Shown piece after piece: positions 12,802 through 24,897 of a stretch of 64,000 nt of DNA. Origin of the DNA: Zingiber officinale (Eukaryota; Streptophyta; Magnoliopsida; Zingiberales; Zingiberaceae); assembly GCF_018446385.1 (NCBI RefSeq), contig NC_055992.1, positions 16,400,877 to 16,464,876 of the forward strand. The letters are read 5' to 3'. The notes below the pieces were generated by a model. That model ran no database searches, was not told the origin of the DNA, and saw nothing but the letters and a program-made list of their open reading frames with translations. Position numbers and translations under genes: made by a program. How positions within the stretch are numbered: position 1 is the stretch's first letter; every line of letters begins with the position of its first letter.

Positions 12802-14158
12802 ATGGCTGGTTCAAGCATCCATCCACCCAAATTCGAAGGAGAATTCTCTTGATGGAAAAAAGAGAATGGAGGTATTTTTCGATACCAATTTTGATATTAT
12901 GCTAATTATCGAAAATGATTTCGAGATACCTAGGGATGAGAACAACATGATAATCAACAAAGCAAGATGGAGCAAGAAGCAAAAGGAAGAGCACTTAGCA
13001 AATTCAAAGGCTTTGCATCATTTACTAAACATTCTTCCTCAACAAGAAATAACAAGGATTGGAAACTACACAAGTACCAAGGATTTGTGGGAAAAGCTAG
13101 TAGAGCTTTGTGAAGGCATATCGGAAGCAAAATTAGTAAGAAGAGATCTCCTCCGAACTCAACTCAACAATGTGAAACTTGGAAAAGGAGATAAGGTATC
13201 TACACTTCATTCTAAAATTAAGGAAATTTTGAATGGACTAACAAGTGTAGGTGAGACACTTATAAACCGAGACATCATAATGAAAGTCATCAATGCTTTC
13301 CCAAGAACCTCTACATGGAGATCAATTGTAGACTCGTTCTACATTTCAAAGGATCTAGAGAAATTCTCTCTAGATAAATTCTTCTCAACAATGGAGCTCC
13401 ATGAAACAAGAATTGAAGGATTAGATAGAGAAGCCAATAGATCAAGAGGAGTAGCCCTTGTGGCAAACAAGGGAAAGGGGAAGAAGAAGAAATCTCCATC
13501 TCCACCATCATCCAACTCTGAATAATCAAGCGCCTCAATGGATAGCGATTAAGAGACGTATATGGTAAGAAAAATGAGAAGGGCATTTAAAAAATTTCCA
13601 TCTAACAAATCTCATGCTAAGAAAAGTTCAAGAAGCAAAAGTAGGACAAGGAAGATCATTTGACATAATTATCAAGAAGGAATGAGCTCAAGTGAAGATG
13701 AAGAAGGGAGCTCAAGTGAAGGGGGAGGGCAAACATCGGATTCGGACGTCTCGGTAAGTGAGGTATATAATCTTTCTCCTCATGTTTTAATTAAGATTAT
13801 TAAAAGTCCAAATGAGAATTTGTTAAAGTCAAAAAGTAAAAATAAGTTCTTGAAAAATGATAGTTACATGCTTGAGAAAAAATTAGAATCCATGCATATT
13901 AGGGATAATGATATGCATGCTTCTTCTACTAATTCGAATGATTCATGTTTAGAAGAAGAAAATAGGAAATTGAGGGAAAAGGTAGAATACCTTATCAATG
14001 CCCTTAGAAAAATTGAAATTGGATTCAAAACCTTAAATATGATCATTGGGAGTCAGAGGGCAAGTTTTAATAAAAATGGGTTAGGATACAATGAACCCAA
14101 CAATAAAAAGACCTATCATTGTCTACTTGCTGGGGGAAATCAAAAACTAAGACCATAG
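12802..14158 (+). pseudogene. gag of element B
   Basis: Copia-type gag on the plus strand starting MAGSSIHPPKFEGEF, close to the gag start of the element at 60,004 (MAGSNIHPPKFEGDF). The body shows the conserved gag motifs TKDLWEKLVELCEG, RRDLLRTQLNN and INAFPRTSTWRSIVDSF. The C-terminal part (13,680-14,158) is serine/glutamate-rich and then predicted coiled coil (LEEENRKLREKVEYLINAL), as in Sirevirus Gags. Carries a few interruptions. No pol follows before the 3' LTR. Confidence 0.78.
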
Positions 14159-15206
14159 ATAGAAAATGGATCCCCAAGAAATATTTGGTTAACCCAATTA
14201 GAAAGAGTTTCTATTGGGTGCCAAAGTCAATCCTCAAGGGTTAGAGGATTTTTGGGTCAAGTCAACCATGGAAATCATAATTCTAATTTTTTTTGGTTGA
14301 CTTGAGACCTTAAGGGGGAGCACTTAGCCTTGATAGAAATTCATAATAAAGAGGACTAAGTAGAGGTTACCTTATTTTCATCTCACAATAGACTATAAGC
14401 ATGACTTGCTTTATCATTTTTAAACATTAATGTGAGATGATAGGATGATACTTATAATTTACTTATGTTTATAACATTTTGTTGAATTATGAAATGTATT
14501 AAATTTTTAGTGATCATAGGCCAACTATGGAGAAAGCAAATGTTTAATTAATGGACATCTTGCCCATAGATCATAGTTGGTCATTTCAAATATTTTGAAA
14601 CCAATTTTATGCTTTATTTATTGTGGTATAGCTATATTGAAACATAGGATTACAAAACTAGGTTTTAAATTAATACATAATTGCATATTTTTTAAGGTTT
14701 TGAGATTTGGTCAATATTTAAAAAATATTTTGATTTTCTATGAAAATATAATTTTCATTGATAGAGGACTTTAAAAGAAATATGTTTGCAAAATTTCATG
14801 ATTTTTCAAATTTTTTAGAATTTTTTATGCATTTATGAAGTTTACTTCAGAAGATTGAAATTCGGATTGGCTTTGTACCAGTCGACTGCAATAGTTATCA
14901 ATCGACTGGTAGTTGTTTTCCAGCACTTTCAGAAGCTAGCTTTGGGTATTTTTAAGTCAACATTGATACCATAGTGAACTTAGAAGATAGGTGCAATCTT
15001 TTTGATGGTGTCAAAGGGGAGAAATGGGAAAGTTTAAGTTAGAAACTTTTATTTCTCTATTTTGTGCAAAACTTGAAAATTGAGTGATAGAGCATATGTT
15101 AAGGGGGAGCTTGGATTTTATGCTTCATGTATACTATGCTTGTAATTTTCAGGTTGTTATTATTTGTGTCTAACTTAAACATATTGTCACATATCAAAAA
15201 AGAGAA
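14159..15206 (+). other. Non-coding internal region of element B
   Basis: About 1 kb of AT-rich sequence between gag and the 3' LTR, with no recognisable protease, integrase or polymerase. One CAGTCGACTG-type palindrome lies near 14,877-14,915. The purine run AAAAAAGAGAAGA just before 15,209 is a plausible, worn polypurine tract for the 3' LTR. Confidence 0.6.
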
Positions 15207-15211
15207 GATTG

Positions 15212-16529
15212 TGTTGGATCGAGACGCGCTAGAGGGGGGGGTGAATAGCGCTCGTGGCTATTTTGATCGTATCGGAATCGTAAAACTATCAAAGTAAATA
15301 TACGCAGCGGAAATAACGAATGCAATCACAGAGGGACACAAGAAGTTTTACTTCGTTCGGAGCCTAAGGCGACTCCTACTCGAAGGCCCGCGATCCTTGA
15401 TCGCTTTCCGTGGGCAACAACTATAAGCTCGTAAAATGTACAATAAGATATTACAATTGAAAGAACTAAAACAAATTATACCAACAACAATAAAGTAGCA
15501 GAATCTAAAGCTCCGGGTTGTCGGGGACTTGTAACAGCACTTCTGGGTGTTTCTAGAGCAGCTTGTAGCGTAAGGATTGCTTGGAATTCGTTATTCTGGT
15601 GCTGCTGCTCGAGACCCCTTATAAAGGGTGTTCAAGGCGCCTTAAAGCCCTTCAAGGCGCCTTAAACAGGCCGAGTCACCCGCGGAGATCAGCACAGACT
15701 TGGTCGAACTTCATCCAGTTCAAGGCGCCTTCAGCCTACCCAAGGCGCCTTGAACTTCATCTAAGGCGCCTCAACCTTCTGCGCTGGCTTTTCCCTAGGC
15801 GCCTCCAAACTCCATGGAGGCGCCTCGGACACTGTTCATCCGAGTTGTAACTTGCTCCTTTGTTCCTGCAAAATGTGTTAGTCCCAAACACATACCCTGC
15901 AAAACAAAGTTAGCACAGAAACATAATGAATGATAATATGAAAGTTTTGACAGCATTCGAACTGTCCGGGTCTGACTTCAGGTTTCCCCTCGAAAACCCT
16001 AGGTCGACCCGACGCCTACTGTTCCCTCTACGGGGAACACGTCCTCACCTACTCCACTCAGGAGATTTACCTGTTGCCAGTGCGATCCTCCAGATCGACT
16101 GGACTTTTGCTCAGCACTCGACGCTTCCGAACTTTCTGCTGGACATCCGCTTCCCGGCTAGTCCAATCTTTCACCTGGTTTGCGACACCAGGACTTTCCA
16201 CCTAGGGTTACCACCCCCTAGGACTTTTGCCTGAAGCCATCGACCTGCCACGACTTTCCGCATAGGGTTACCACCCCCTATGACCTAGGGTTACCACCCC
16301 CTAGGGTTTTTCCCTTTGCCTAACCGCAGCTAGGACTTTTCTCCACCTAGGGTTACCACCCCCTAGGACCTAGGGTTACCACCCCCTAGGGTTTTTCACC
16401 TGCCTAACCGCAGTTAGGACTTTTCCTGAAATACTCATTCAGCATGTTAGATCACAACACACCTTAACTTTGAGTCCTTTGCCATTATCAAAACTCAGGT
16501 TCGATCGTTAAATGCTTCCCGCACCAACA
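15212..16529 (-). repeat. 3' LTR of element D
   Basis: 1,318-bp LTR with TGTTGG/CCAACA ends. It contains a cluster of AAGGCGCCTT-type palindromes (about 15,628-15,830) and tandem GGTTACCACCCCCTAGG units (about 16,200-16,395). On its right is a polypurine tract read on the minus strand. Confidence 0.93.
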
Positions 16530-16545
16530 ATCTCCCCCTTTTTGA
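16530..16545 (-). other. Polypurine tract of element D
   Basis: On the minus strand the sequence is TCAAAAAGGGGGAGAT, directly next to the 3' LTR start (TGTTGG). It would prime plus-strand DNA synthesis during reverse transcription. Confidence 0.85.
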
Positions 16546-17897
16546 TTATGGCAACCCAAATTCAAAGTTAAGTAAAAACAAATGCATAAAAAGGTTTTAA
16601 GTGAGCAAGTTTAAGTATATAAAATCAAATCAACGCCTAACTTAAGCTAACACTTAAACTTTTGTGAAGCTCCCCCTTAATACAGGGTTTCCTTTTTAAA
16701 TTTTTACTTTTTACTTTTAAAGTTTACTTTTTGAATTTTCTTATTCTCCCCCTTTGCCTTTATCAAAAAATAAGCCAGTTTCAATTTTTCTTTTTAAAAA
16801 ATAAATTAAACTAAAAAACAGGATAAGTGCTAAGTTGAACCTAAAATTTTGAAAGCACTGAGTTAAAATTTTGCAAAACTATCTGAAAGGTAACCTAGAA
16901 AATATCTTAGCAATAATATATAACGTTAGGTTTCAAGGTTGGCTAATTTTGAAAAAAATTTGAAAGTTGCTCTATGAACCACTTAGCTAAGCCTTTTGCA
17001 AACATTGAACTTTGAAAATGTAGCTTAAGTGAAAAGTGACTTAGCTTAATTAAAAAAACTTGTTAAATTTTAAGTTGAAGAGAGAGAGTAGCTAAAATTT
17101 TAATTTAGGTTATTTATTCAGTTGGTCCTTAAGTCCAAGCATGAATCAAGTTGAATAGCAATGTAATTGGTGTTGATCAGATATCAGAGCCCTAAAGTAT
17201 AGGCATTTTTAACTAAAAGATTGAGTATCCTTTGCCAAATGTCTAACCTTGAGTTACTTGCTGATTGTCTACAAGACAATAGCTTTCACTTGGTTAGTCA
17301 AGTTAAGTTATTTTGGTCCAGATAGACTTGACTAGAGCTGGAGAACTTAACTTGATTAGTGTTTATTGCATATTTAACGCCCAGACTCATATCGATGCAC
17401 AGATATAAGCATTCTTGAGTCCAGGCTGTACCCTATGCATCTCACGCCGTTCTATGTTTTATAAACACAATCAAGGTAAACCTAGGTGTTTGTGAGATGC
17501 TCTGGCTGAGTCCTAGGGGAACATGATTTCTAGGGGGAAATCCTAGGCTAAGTCCAATTTTTGAAATTCTAGAAAAGTAGGGATTTTGACAATATCAAGA
17601 TTTTACCTAGAATTTATAAAAAAATGTAAGAATATAATGTTATAGTATTTATTCTACCCAACACATACCTATTTGTCTTCTAAGAGAGCTGAACTCAAGT
17701 TCAGGTAAGGGTTTTGTGAAAATGTCAGCTAGGTTTGATTTTGACTCAACATAGTTGAGTATAATATCACCCTTAGCTACATGGTCCCTTACAAAATGAT
17801 GCTTCACCTCTATATGTTTAGTCCTTGAGTGATGAATTGGGTTTTTTGTTAGATTTATTGAACTTATATTATCAATTGAAATTTTTGTTTTATGATA
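16546..17897 (-). other. Long untranslated stretch between RNase H and 3' LTR of element D
   Basis: About 1.35 kb with no protein that I can recognise on either strand. Some Sireviruses carry an envelope-like reading frame in this interval; none is seen here. The region near 17,400-17,640 has short blocks such as 'CATCTCAC..CTAGG' also seen in the gag-pol spacer (20,930-20,970). Confidence 0.6.
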
Positions 17898-18880
17898 TTA
17901 TAGTTGATAGTCTTTAAGAGTATGCATCATCCATAGCAATTGAGATGCGCATTCACCTAAGGCTATATATTCAGCTTCAGTGGTAGATAAAGCAACACAA
18001 TGTTGCTTTCTACTTGACCAACTTACAAGGCATTGCCCTATAAATTGACAACTGTCACTTGTGCTTTTTCTATCTAACTTGCATCCAGCGTAATCTGAGT
18101 CAGAATAGCCATGAAGGTCAAGAGTGCAAGTTCTAGGGTACCAGAGTCCTATATTTAGAGTACCTTTAATGTACCTAAGTATTCTTTTAACATAGGTTAA
18201 GTGTGACTCTTTTGCACAGGATTGGTATCTTGCGCATATACCTACAGCAAACAATATATCAGGTCGGCTTGCAGTTAGATACAGTAAACTACCTATTATA
18301 CTTCTATAATATTTTGGGTCTACTGGTTTTCCCACTGGGTCAGAGTCAATATTGATGTTGGTTGCCATTGGAGTATTTATTATTTTTGAATTTTCCATAC
18401 AGAATTTTTTAATTAACTCCTTAGCATATTTAGTTTGATAAACATAACTTCCATCTTTAGTTTGTTTTATTTGTAAGCCTAAGAAAAAATTAAGTTCAAA
18501 TTCATTTTCCATTAGTCTAACAAATTCTTTTAAAAATTTAGAGTTAGTAGATCCAAAAATTATATCATCAACATAGATTTGGGCTATGAAGATGTCTTTA
18601 TCTACAGTTTTTACAAATAGAGTTAGATCTATTTGACCTTGGTTGAAGCCTTTGGATATAAGGTGATTGGATAACCGTTCATACCATGCCCTAGGGGCTT
18701 GTTTAAGTCCATACAAGGCCTTTTTTAACTTAAATACATGATTAGGATTGTCTAAGTCTTCAAATCCTGGGGGTTGGCTTACATAGACCTCTTCTTTGAT
18801 GAAACCATTTAAAAAGGCTGACTTAACATCCATTTGGAATAATTTAAACCCTTTATTTGCTGCATAGGCTAATAGCATTC
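17898..18880 (-). pseudogene. Reverse transcriptase / RNase H of element D
   Basis: Clear Copia reverse transcriptase on the minus strand: [12 protein letters not shown], the [14 protein letters not shown] motif and the catalytic [10 protein letters not shown] box, followed by the [11 protein letters not shown] connection motif. RNase H follows with [38 protein letters not shown] and related residues. Enzymatic residues are visible in this section, but the polyprotein as a whole is interrupted. Confidence 0.9.
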
Positions 18881-20640
18881 AAATGGATTCGAGTCTAGCT
18901 ACTGGTGCGTAGGTTTCATCGTAGTCTAATCCTTCAACTTGACTAAACCCTTTGGCTACTAGTCTGGCTTTGTTTCTTATGATATCACCCTGATCATCCA
19001 ACTTATTTCTAAAAACTCATTTGGTGTCTATTATTGATTTATCTATGGGTTTAGGTACAAGGTCCCAGCCTTGGTTTCTCTCAAATTGGGCTAATTCTTC
19101 CTGCATTGCTATAATCCAGTCTGGATCAGGCAGGGCTTCTTCTATAGTTTTAGGTTCAATTTTAGAAATTAGAGCGATCTGACTAAGGTTTCTACAGGAT
19201 GATCTTGTTCTGACTCCAAGGTTTGGGTCACCCAAAATTTAGTCAGGTGGGTGAGAAGTGCTTATTCTAGTTGGTCTTATCTGTGAGTCAGAACCTTGTT
19301 CTTCAGACTCATTAAGATTAGGTTGGATTTCATCATCGTCTACTGCTCTTGGATTAGTGTCAATATTTTCATTAGTTAAATTATTTTCTTCATCAAATAT
19401 CACATTAGTTGTTTCTTCAACTTTCAAGGTATTTTGATTATATACTCTAAAGGCTCTACTGGTAGAGGAGTATCCTAAGAATATTCCTTGGTTAGATTTG
19501 GGTGTAAATTTTCCTAAGTAATCTTTAGTATTTAAAATGTGAACTTTACAACCAAATACTTTTAAATAGTTTAAGTTAGGAATTTTATGATAATATAGTT
19601 CATAAGGAGTTTTCTTGTGATATTTATTGATTAAAATTCTGTTTTGAATATGATTTGCAGTATTTATGGCTTCAGCCCAAAATTGGTGATTTAAATTATA
19701 TTCATTTAACATAGTTCTGGCGGCTTCTTGTAGTGTTCTATTTTTACGTTCCACTAGGCCATTTTGTTGAGGGGTTCTAGGACATGAAAATTCATGTAGA
19801 TATCCATTTATTTTACAAAATTGAGTAAATCTATGATTTTCAAATTCTCCCCCGTGATCACTTCTTATTCTTTTAATTTTAGTATCTTTTTCATTTTCTA
19901 TTAATTTGCAAAAATTACTAAATATTTCATAGGTTTCATCTTTTGTTTTTAGGAATCTTACCCATGTAAACCTAGAATAGTCATCAATTATTACTAAGCA
20001 ATACTGGTTCTTGCTTAATGACTTGGCTCCATGTGAATCAAATAGGTCAAGGTGAAGGAGCTCAAGTAATGAGTTGGTTCTTTCTAGATTTGTTGGTTTG
20101 TGTGTTGACTTAGTTTGTTTTCCTTGTTGACAAGCATTACAGATTGAGGTTTCAATGAATTTTAGTTTGGGCAGACCTCTAACTAGACCGTTATGACTCA
20201 TTCTTGAAATGAGTCTAGTGTGAGTGTGACCCAGTCTTCTGTGCCACAAGTCAGTCTCCTCTTCTTGTGTTATTAAACACTTTATTGAGGATGTGGGTAG
20301 ATTAATTGAGTACATATTATTTTTCCTAAGTCCCTTAAGTGTAATTTCAGGATTTTCAATATTTTTGACTAGACACCTAGTTTTGTCAAAAGTGACTAAG
20401 TATCCGCTATCACATAATTGGCTTATACTTAGTAAGTTGAAATTGAAATTATCAACTAACAGAACTTTTCTAATAATAAACTCAGAGCTGAGTTCGATAT
20501 TACCTCTTCTGATTACTTTAAGTTGACCATTGTTGCCGAATGCAACTGATCCTAAATTTTTTAATTTGAGCTTTGAAAACTTCAATTTATCTCCAGTCAT
20601 ATGTCTGGAGCATCCACTATCCAACATCCATTGATCCAAC
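18881..20640 (-). pseudogene. Protease and integrase region of element D
   Basis: Minus strand. The protease active-site motif LDSGCSRHMTG is at the start of this section (about 20,590-20,625). It is followed by the gag-pre-integrase zinc domain (LWHRRLGHTH ... CNACQQGKQ), the integrase core (LLHLDLFD, YCLVIIDDYSRFTW, RSDHGGEFEN, CPRTPQQNGLVERKNRTL, so the D, D and E positions are visible), and the C-terminal FLGYSSTSRAFRVYN motif. The low-coordinate part (18,881-19,235) leads into the reverse transcriptase. Broken element part. Confidence 0.88.
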
Positions 20641-21454
20641 TCCTACACATGAAGTAGTTGAATTGGTTTCTTTTTAATGGATTAAAGATAGCGTGATTGA
20701 AGTAGACACTATGTTTTCTATTCCATTGTATTCAAGATAATTAAAATAAACTAAAAATTACTTTGCATTTTAAGTTTTAAATAATTTTGAAATTAATTTT
20801 AAAAAGATTTTTTAAATAATTTTGAAATAAATTTTGAGTTAATTACTTTGATGATAATTTAAGATAATTAACTTGATTAATTTAAATTCAATTCAATTTT
20901 ACTTTTAATTTCTTAGTCATCTCACCCGATCTAAATTGTCAATCAGGGAATCCTATAATTGATGTGAGATGATTTTTTGTTGAATTTAAAGGTCTGGTTT
21001 AACTTTATGTTAGATTCAGGTTTAGCTTTGGGTTCAACAAGTAAGCATTCTTTGGATAAACTTCTGGACTATGGTGAGTCACAAGGTACTCATTAAAGTA
21101 ACCATGCCTTCGAGGTTTCCCAAATAGTCCTACCCATTAAACTTAATACTAATCCTTGGTCTAACTAGTTAGGATACATTTAAGAGTAGCTTCAGTCAGT
21201 TCCACTTGGCCAAATGCACCAGGTCGAAGCCATATCTTCCTAGACATGCGATGCCCAAGCTTCCCTAACGTACTATCATCCAAAAAACTTCACCAGTACT
21301 GTGGGTCAAGTTAAACCTAGTCCGTTTTAATCTAACCTTAATTACTCTGCCGAGTAATCTACTCTTGTTTTACCCATTTCGGGTAGATTAGGTTCAGTTA
21401 CCCTATCGGGTAGTTCAGTTGGAGGTGCCACTAGTTTGGATCCTCCATCTAATT

Positions 21455-21680
21455 TTCAATTTTTTAATTTAATTTCGAATTTAAATTTAATTTTTGAATT
21501 TATAGTTTAATTTCGAATTTGAATTGAATTTTTGAATTTATAGTTTAATTTCGAATTTTAAATTTAGATTTTGTAATTTAATTTTGAATTTTTAATTTAG
21601 ATTTTGTAATTTAATTTTGAATTTTTTAATTTCGAATTTTAAATTTAGATTTTGAATTTTAAATTTAATTTATTTTTAGT
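21455..21680. repeat. AT-rich minisatellite in the gag-pol spacer of element D
   Basis: Degenerate tandem units of the form AATTTAATTTCGAATTTTAAATTTAGATTTTG, split below 20 bases as AATTTAATTTCG and AATTTTAAATTTAG. It occupies the same relative place as the minisatellite at 1,040-1,310 in the older relative, but with different sequence. Confidence 0.75.
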
Positions 21681-21985
21681 ATTGTTTTTCTTTTTGCTCC
21701 CCCTGGATCACGGCCTCGATGTGGTCTATCGAGGTAGTATATTTGATCCTTCGGGACCCAGTATTGACCAAATCCAACTTGATTGATCAATTTGGACTTG
21801 GGGACCCATGCTTGGACTGATTTACTATTTTATTTGTTTATTAAAGATAAATAGGATTTATATTTCTTTTTACTTTTGTATCCTAGCCCAGTTCTATTGT
21901 AGACAGCTCTTTGTGTCCCAAGAATTAGATCCAAATTCTTGGAACCCAGAGAGAACTTTTCTAGAGTAATTTTTAACTTGTTTAA

Positions 21986-23295
21986 CTAATTTTTCAGATT
22001 TGAATTTTCTTTCTCAAGTCGTTGTACTTGAGTTGAATCTTCAGTTAAAGATTTTGAGTTAGTTACTCCTTTAAGAGTGGTTATTTCTCTTAAAAGTGAC
22101 TTAATTTTCAAATTTGACTTAGCTAATTTGCGAAGTAAATAATTGACTAAATTATTGAGTCTAGGAATACTTACAGCGGAGTCTGGTCCTTCGGAAACGG
22201 ATGCGGATCCGTGGCTTTGCTCAGAGTCGGCTTTTGACTCGCTCTCGGATTCGCTGATCTGGTCCCGGGCCATCAATGCGAGTAAACTTGTTTGGTTGAG
22301 TTCGTCGTCTTCGTCCTCCGAAGAAGATTCGTCCCAGGTTGCCTTTAGGGTCTTCTTTCTTCTTTGCTTCTTGGCTTCCTTTTGATTGGGGCAGTTGGCC
22401 TTGATATGGCCCTTCTGGTTGCACCCGTAACATGTGACTTCAAATTTTGTCTTTGATTGGGCCTCCTTGGATTGAACTTCGGATCTTTCTTGTTGAAGTC
22501 CTTCTTCTTCTTGTAGAGTTTCTTTACAAGATTCACAAATTCGCTGGCCAGTTCATCTTCTGAATCGGATTCATCTTCTGATTCCGATTCAACTTTTCGC
22601 CGTCCTCTTGATTCCCGTGTTCGACTCGTTCCTGCAACCAAAGCAATCCCTTTCTCGGATGGCCGTGCATTAGTCTGCTCATGGAGTTCGAATTCACTAA
22701 ACAATTCATCTAATTTTAATGAAGACAAATCCTTAGAGACTTTATAGGCATCTACCATTGATGCCCATAGTGTACTCCTAGGGAATGAGTTAAGGGCATA
22801 CCTTATTATATCTCTGTTTTCTACCTTCTGCCCGATTCCATGTAGAGAATTCAGGATATCTTGAATTCGGGCGTGCAAAGAGCTTGCCGTCTCGCCTTCC
22901 TGCATTTTCAAATTGTATAGTTTATTTAATAACAAATCACGCTTACTTACCTTGGTTTCCGAGGTGCCCTCGTGTAGTTCGATCAGTTTCTCCCATAGTT
23001 CCTTTGCGGAGGAGAATGGACCGACTCTGTTGAGCTCTTCTTTGGTCAGACCGCATTGGATGGTGCAGGTGGCTTTGGCATCGGCTTCCACCTTCTTGAT
23101 AAATGCGGGCTCCCAGTTTTCACAGGATGTAGGCTTACCATCGGTACCAGTTGGTAGTTGTAGTCCTGTTCTGATGATCATCCAGGTGTCGAACTAGATC
23201 TTTAGATATATTTCCATTTGCCCCTTCCAATATCCGAAGTCTTCTCCGGAAAATAGTGGGGGGCGAACGGTGCTATATCCTTCTTGTTGGGCCAT
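21986..23295 (-). pseudogene. gag of element D
   Basis: Minus strand, start at 23,295 (MAQQEGYSTVRPPLFSGEDF). Copia gag motifs follow: SSAKELWEKLIELHEGTSE, KRDLLLNKLYNLKM, LNSFPRSTLWASMVDAYKV. A zinc-knuckle region lies near 22,395-22,440, and then an acidic serine-rich and leucine-rich coiled-coil tail (21,986-22,276). This layout is typical of Sirevirus Gag. Carries a few interruptions. Confidence 0.88.
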
Positions 23296-23532
23296 TTAGA
23301 TCTAAAAGAACAAAAAACAACAAGATCTATTCCAAGACTGAGTCTTGGATTAGTAGTGTGGGAAGAGAATAGTAATAATTACGAGCTCGAGTGGTGTTGC
23401 ACCAACTTCGGGCAAAAAATCGATTCGTAAAAAGAAATTATAATATAGCAATGAGGCTAAATTCTAATTGACTCCGAACAAAACCACGAAAAGAAAATTG
23501 TCTTGAATAGTGGTTGCACTGATTCAAGACGA

Positions 23533-23548
23533 CCCCGCTCTGATACCA
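23533..23548 (-). other. Primer binding site of element D
   Basis: On the minus strand the sequence is TGGTATCAGAGCGGGG, which matches the 3' end of plant initiator-methionine tRNA over its first 12 bases. It lies two bases inside the 5' LTR (23,551). The same site is seen in element A (near 3,600-3,614) and in element E (59,950). Confidence 0.9.
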
Positions 23549-23550
23549 AT

Positions 23551-24894
23551 TGTTGGATCGAGACGTGCTAGAGGGGGGGTGAATAGCGCTCGTGGCTATT
23601 TTGATCGTATCGGAATCGTAAAACTATCAAAGTAAATATACGCAGCGGAAATAACGAATGCAATCACAGAGGGACACAAGAAGTTTTACTTCGTTCGGAG
23701 CCTAAGGCGACTCCTACTCGAAGGCCCGCGATCCTTGATCACTTTCCGTGGGCAACAACTATAAGCTCGTAAAATGTACAATAAGATATTACAATTGAAA
23801 AAACTAAAACAAATTACCAACAACAATAAAGTAGCAGAATCTGAAGCTCCGGGTTGTCGGGGACTTGTAACAGCACTTCTGGGTGTTTCTAGAGCAGCTT
23901 GTAGCGTAAGGATTGCTTGGAATTCGTTATGAGTGCTGCTGGTCGAGACCCCTTATAAAGGGTGTTCAAGGCGCCTTCTCTTCAAGGCGCCTTAAACAGG
24001 CCGAGTCACCCGCGGAGATCAGCACAGACTTGGTCGAACTTCATCCAGTTCAAGGCGCCTTCAGCCTACCCAAGGCGCCTTCAACCTTCGACCCAAGGCG
24101 CCTTGAACTTCATCTAAGGCGCCTCCAACCTTCTGCGCTGGCTTTTCTTGGTTCGCACCCGAGGCGCCTCCAAGCTCCATGGAGGCGCCTCGGACACTGT
24201 TCATCCGAGTTGTAACTTGCTCCTTTGTTCATGCAAAATGTGTTAGTCCCAAACACATACCCTGCAAAACAAAGTTAGCACAGAAACATAATGAATGATA
24301 ATATGAAAGTTTTGACAGCATTCGAACTGTCCGGGTCTGACTTTAGGTTTCCCCCCGGAAACCCTAGGTCGACCCGACGCCTACTGTTCCCTCTACGGGG
24401 AACACGTCCTCACCTACTCCACTCAGGAGATTTACCTGTTGCCAGTGCGATCCTCCAGATCGACTGGACTTTTGCTCAGCACTCGACGCTTCCGGACTTT
24501 CTGCTGGACATCCGCTTCCCGGCTAGTCCAGTCTTTCACCTGGTTTGCGACACCAGGACTTTCCACCTAGGGTTACCACCCCCTAAGACTTTTGCCTGAA
24601 GCCATCAACCTGCCACGACTTTCCGCATAGGGTTACCACCCCCTATGACCTAGGGTTACCACCCCCTAGGGTTTTTCCCTTTGCCTAACCGCAGCTAGGA
24701 CTTTTCTCCACCTAGGGTTACCACCCCCTAGGACCTAGGGTTACCACCCTCTAGGGTTTTTCACCTGCCTAACCGCAGTTAGGACTTTTCCTGAAATACT
24801 CATTCAACATGTTAGATCACAACACACCTTAACTTTGAGTCCTTTGCCATTATCAAAACTCAGGTTCGATCGTTAAATGCTTCCCGCACCAACA
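23551..24894 (-). repeat. 5' LTR of element D
   Basis: 1,344-bp LTR nearly identical to 15,212-16,529. Small length differences fall in the palindrome cluster (about 23,965-24,190), where one extra GGCGCC-type unit block is present. CCTAGGGTTACC-type tandem units lie at about 24,567-24,760. Confidence 0.93.
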
Positions 24895-24897
24895 GAT

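Larger units (their letters stand above)
15212..24894 (-). mobile_element. Near full-length Sirevirus-like Copia element D
   Basis: A 9.68-kb element on the minus strand flanked by the perfect duplication GATTG (15,207-15,211 and 24,895-24,899). LTRs are at 15,212-16,529 and 23,551-24,894. All expected parts are present in Copia order when read on the minus strand: primer binding site, gag, protease, integrase, reverse transcriptase, RNase H, polypurine tract. Features pointing to the Sirevirus (Maximus/SIRE) lineage are the acidic coiled-coil Gag tail, the clustered LTR palindromes and the long space between RNase H and the 3' LTR. The two LTRs differ at only about 1-2% of positions plus a few small length changes, suggesting an age around or below a million years. 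Coding parts are broken, with roughly half a dozen interruptions. Confidence 0.92.
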
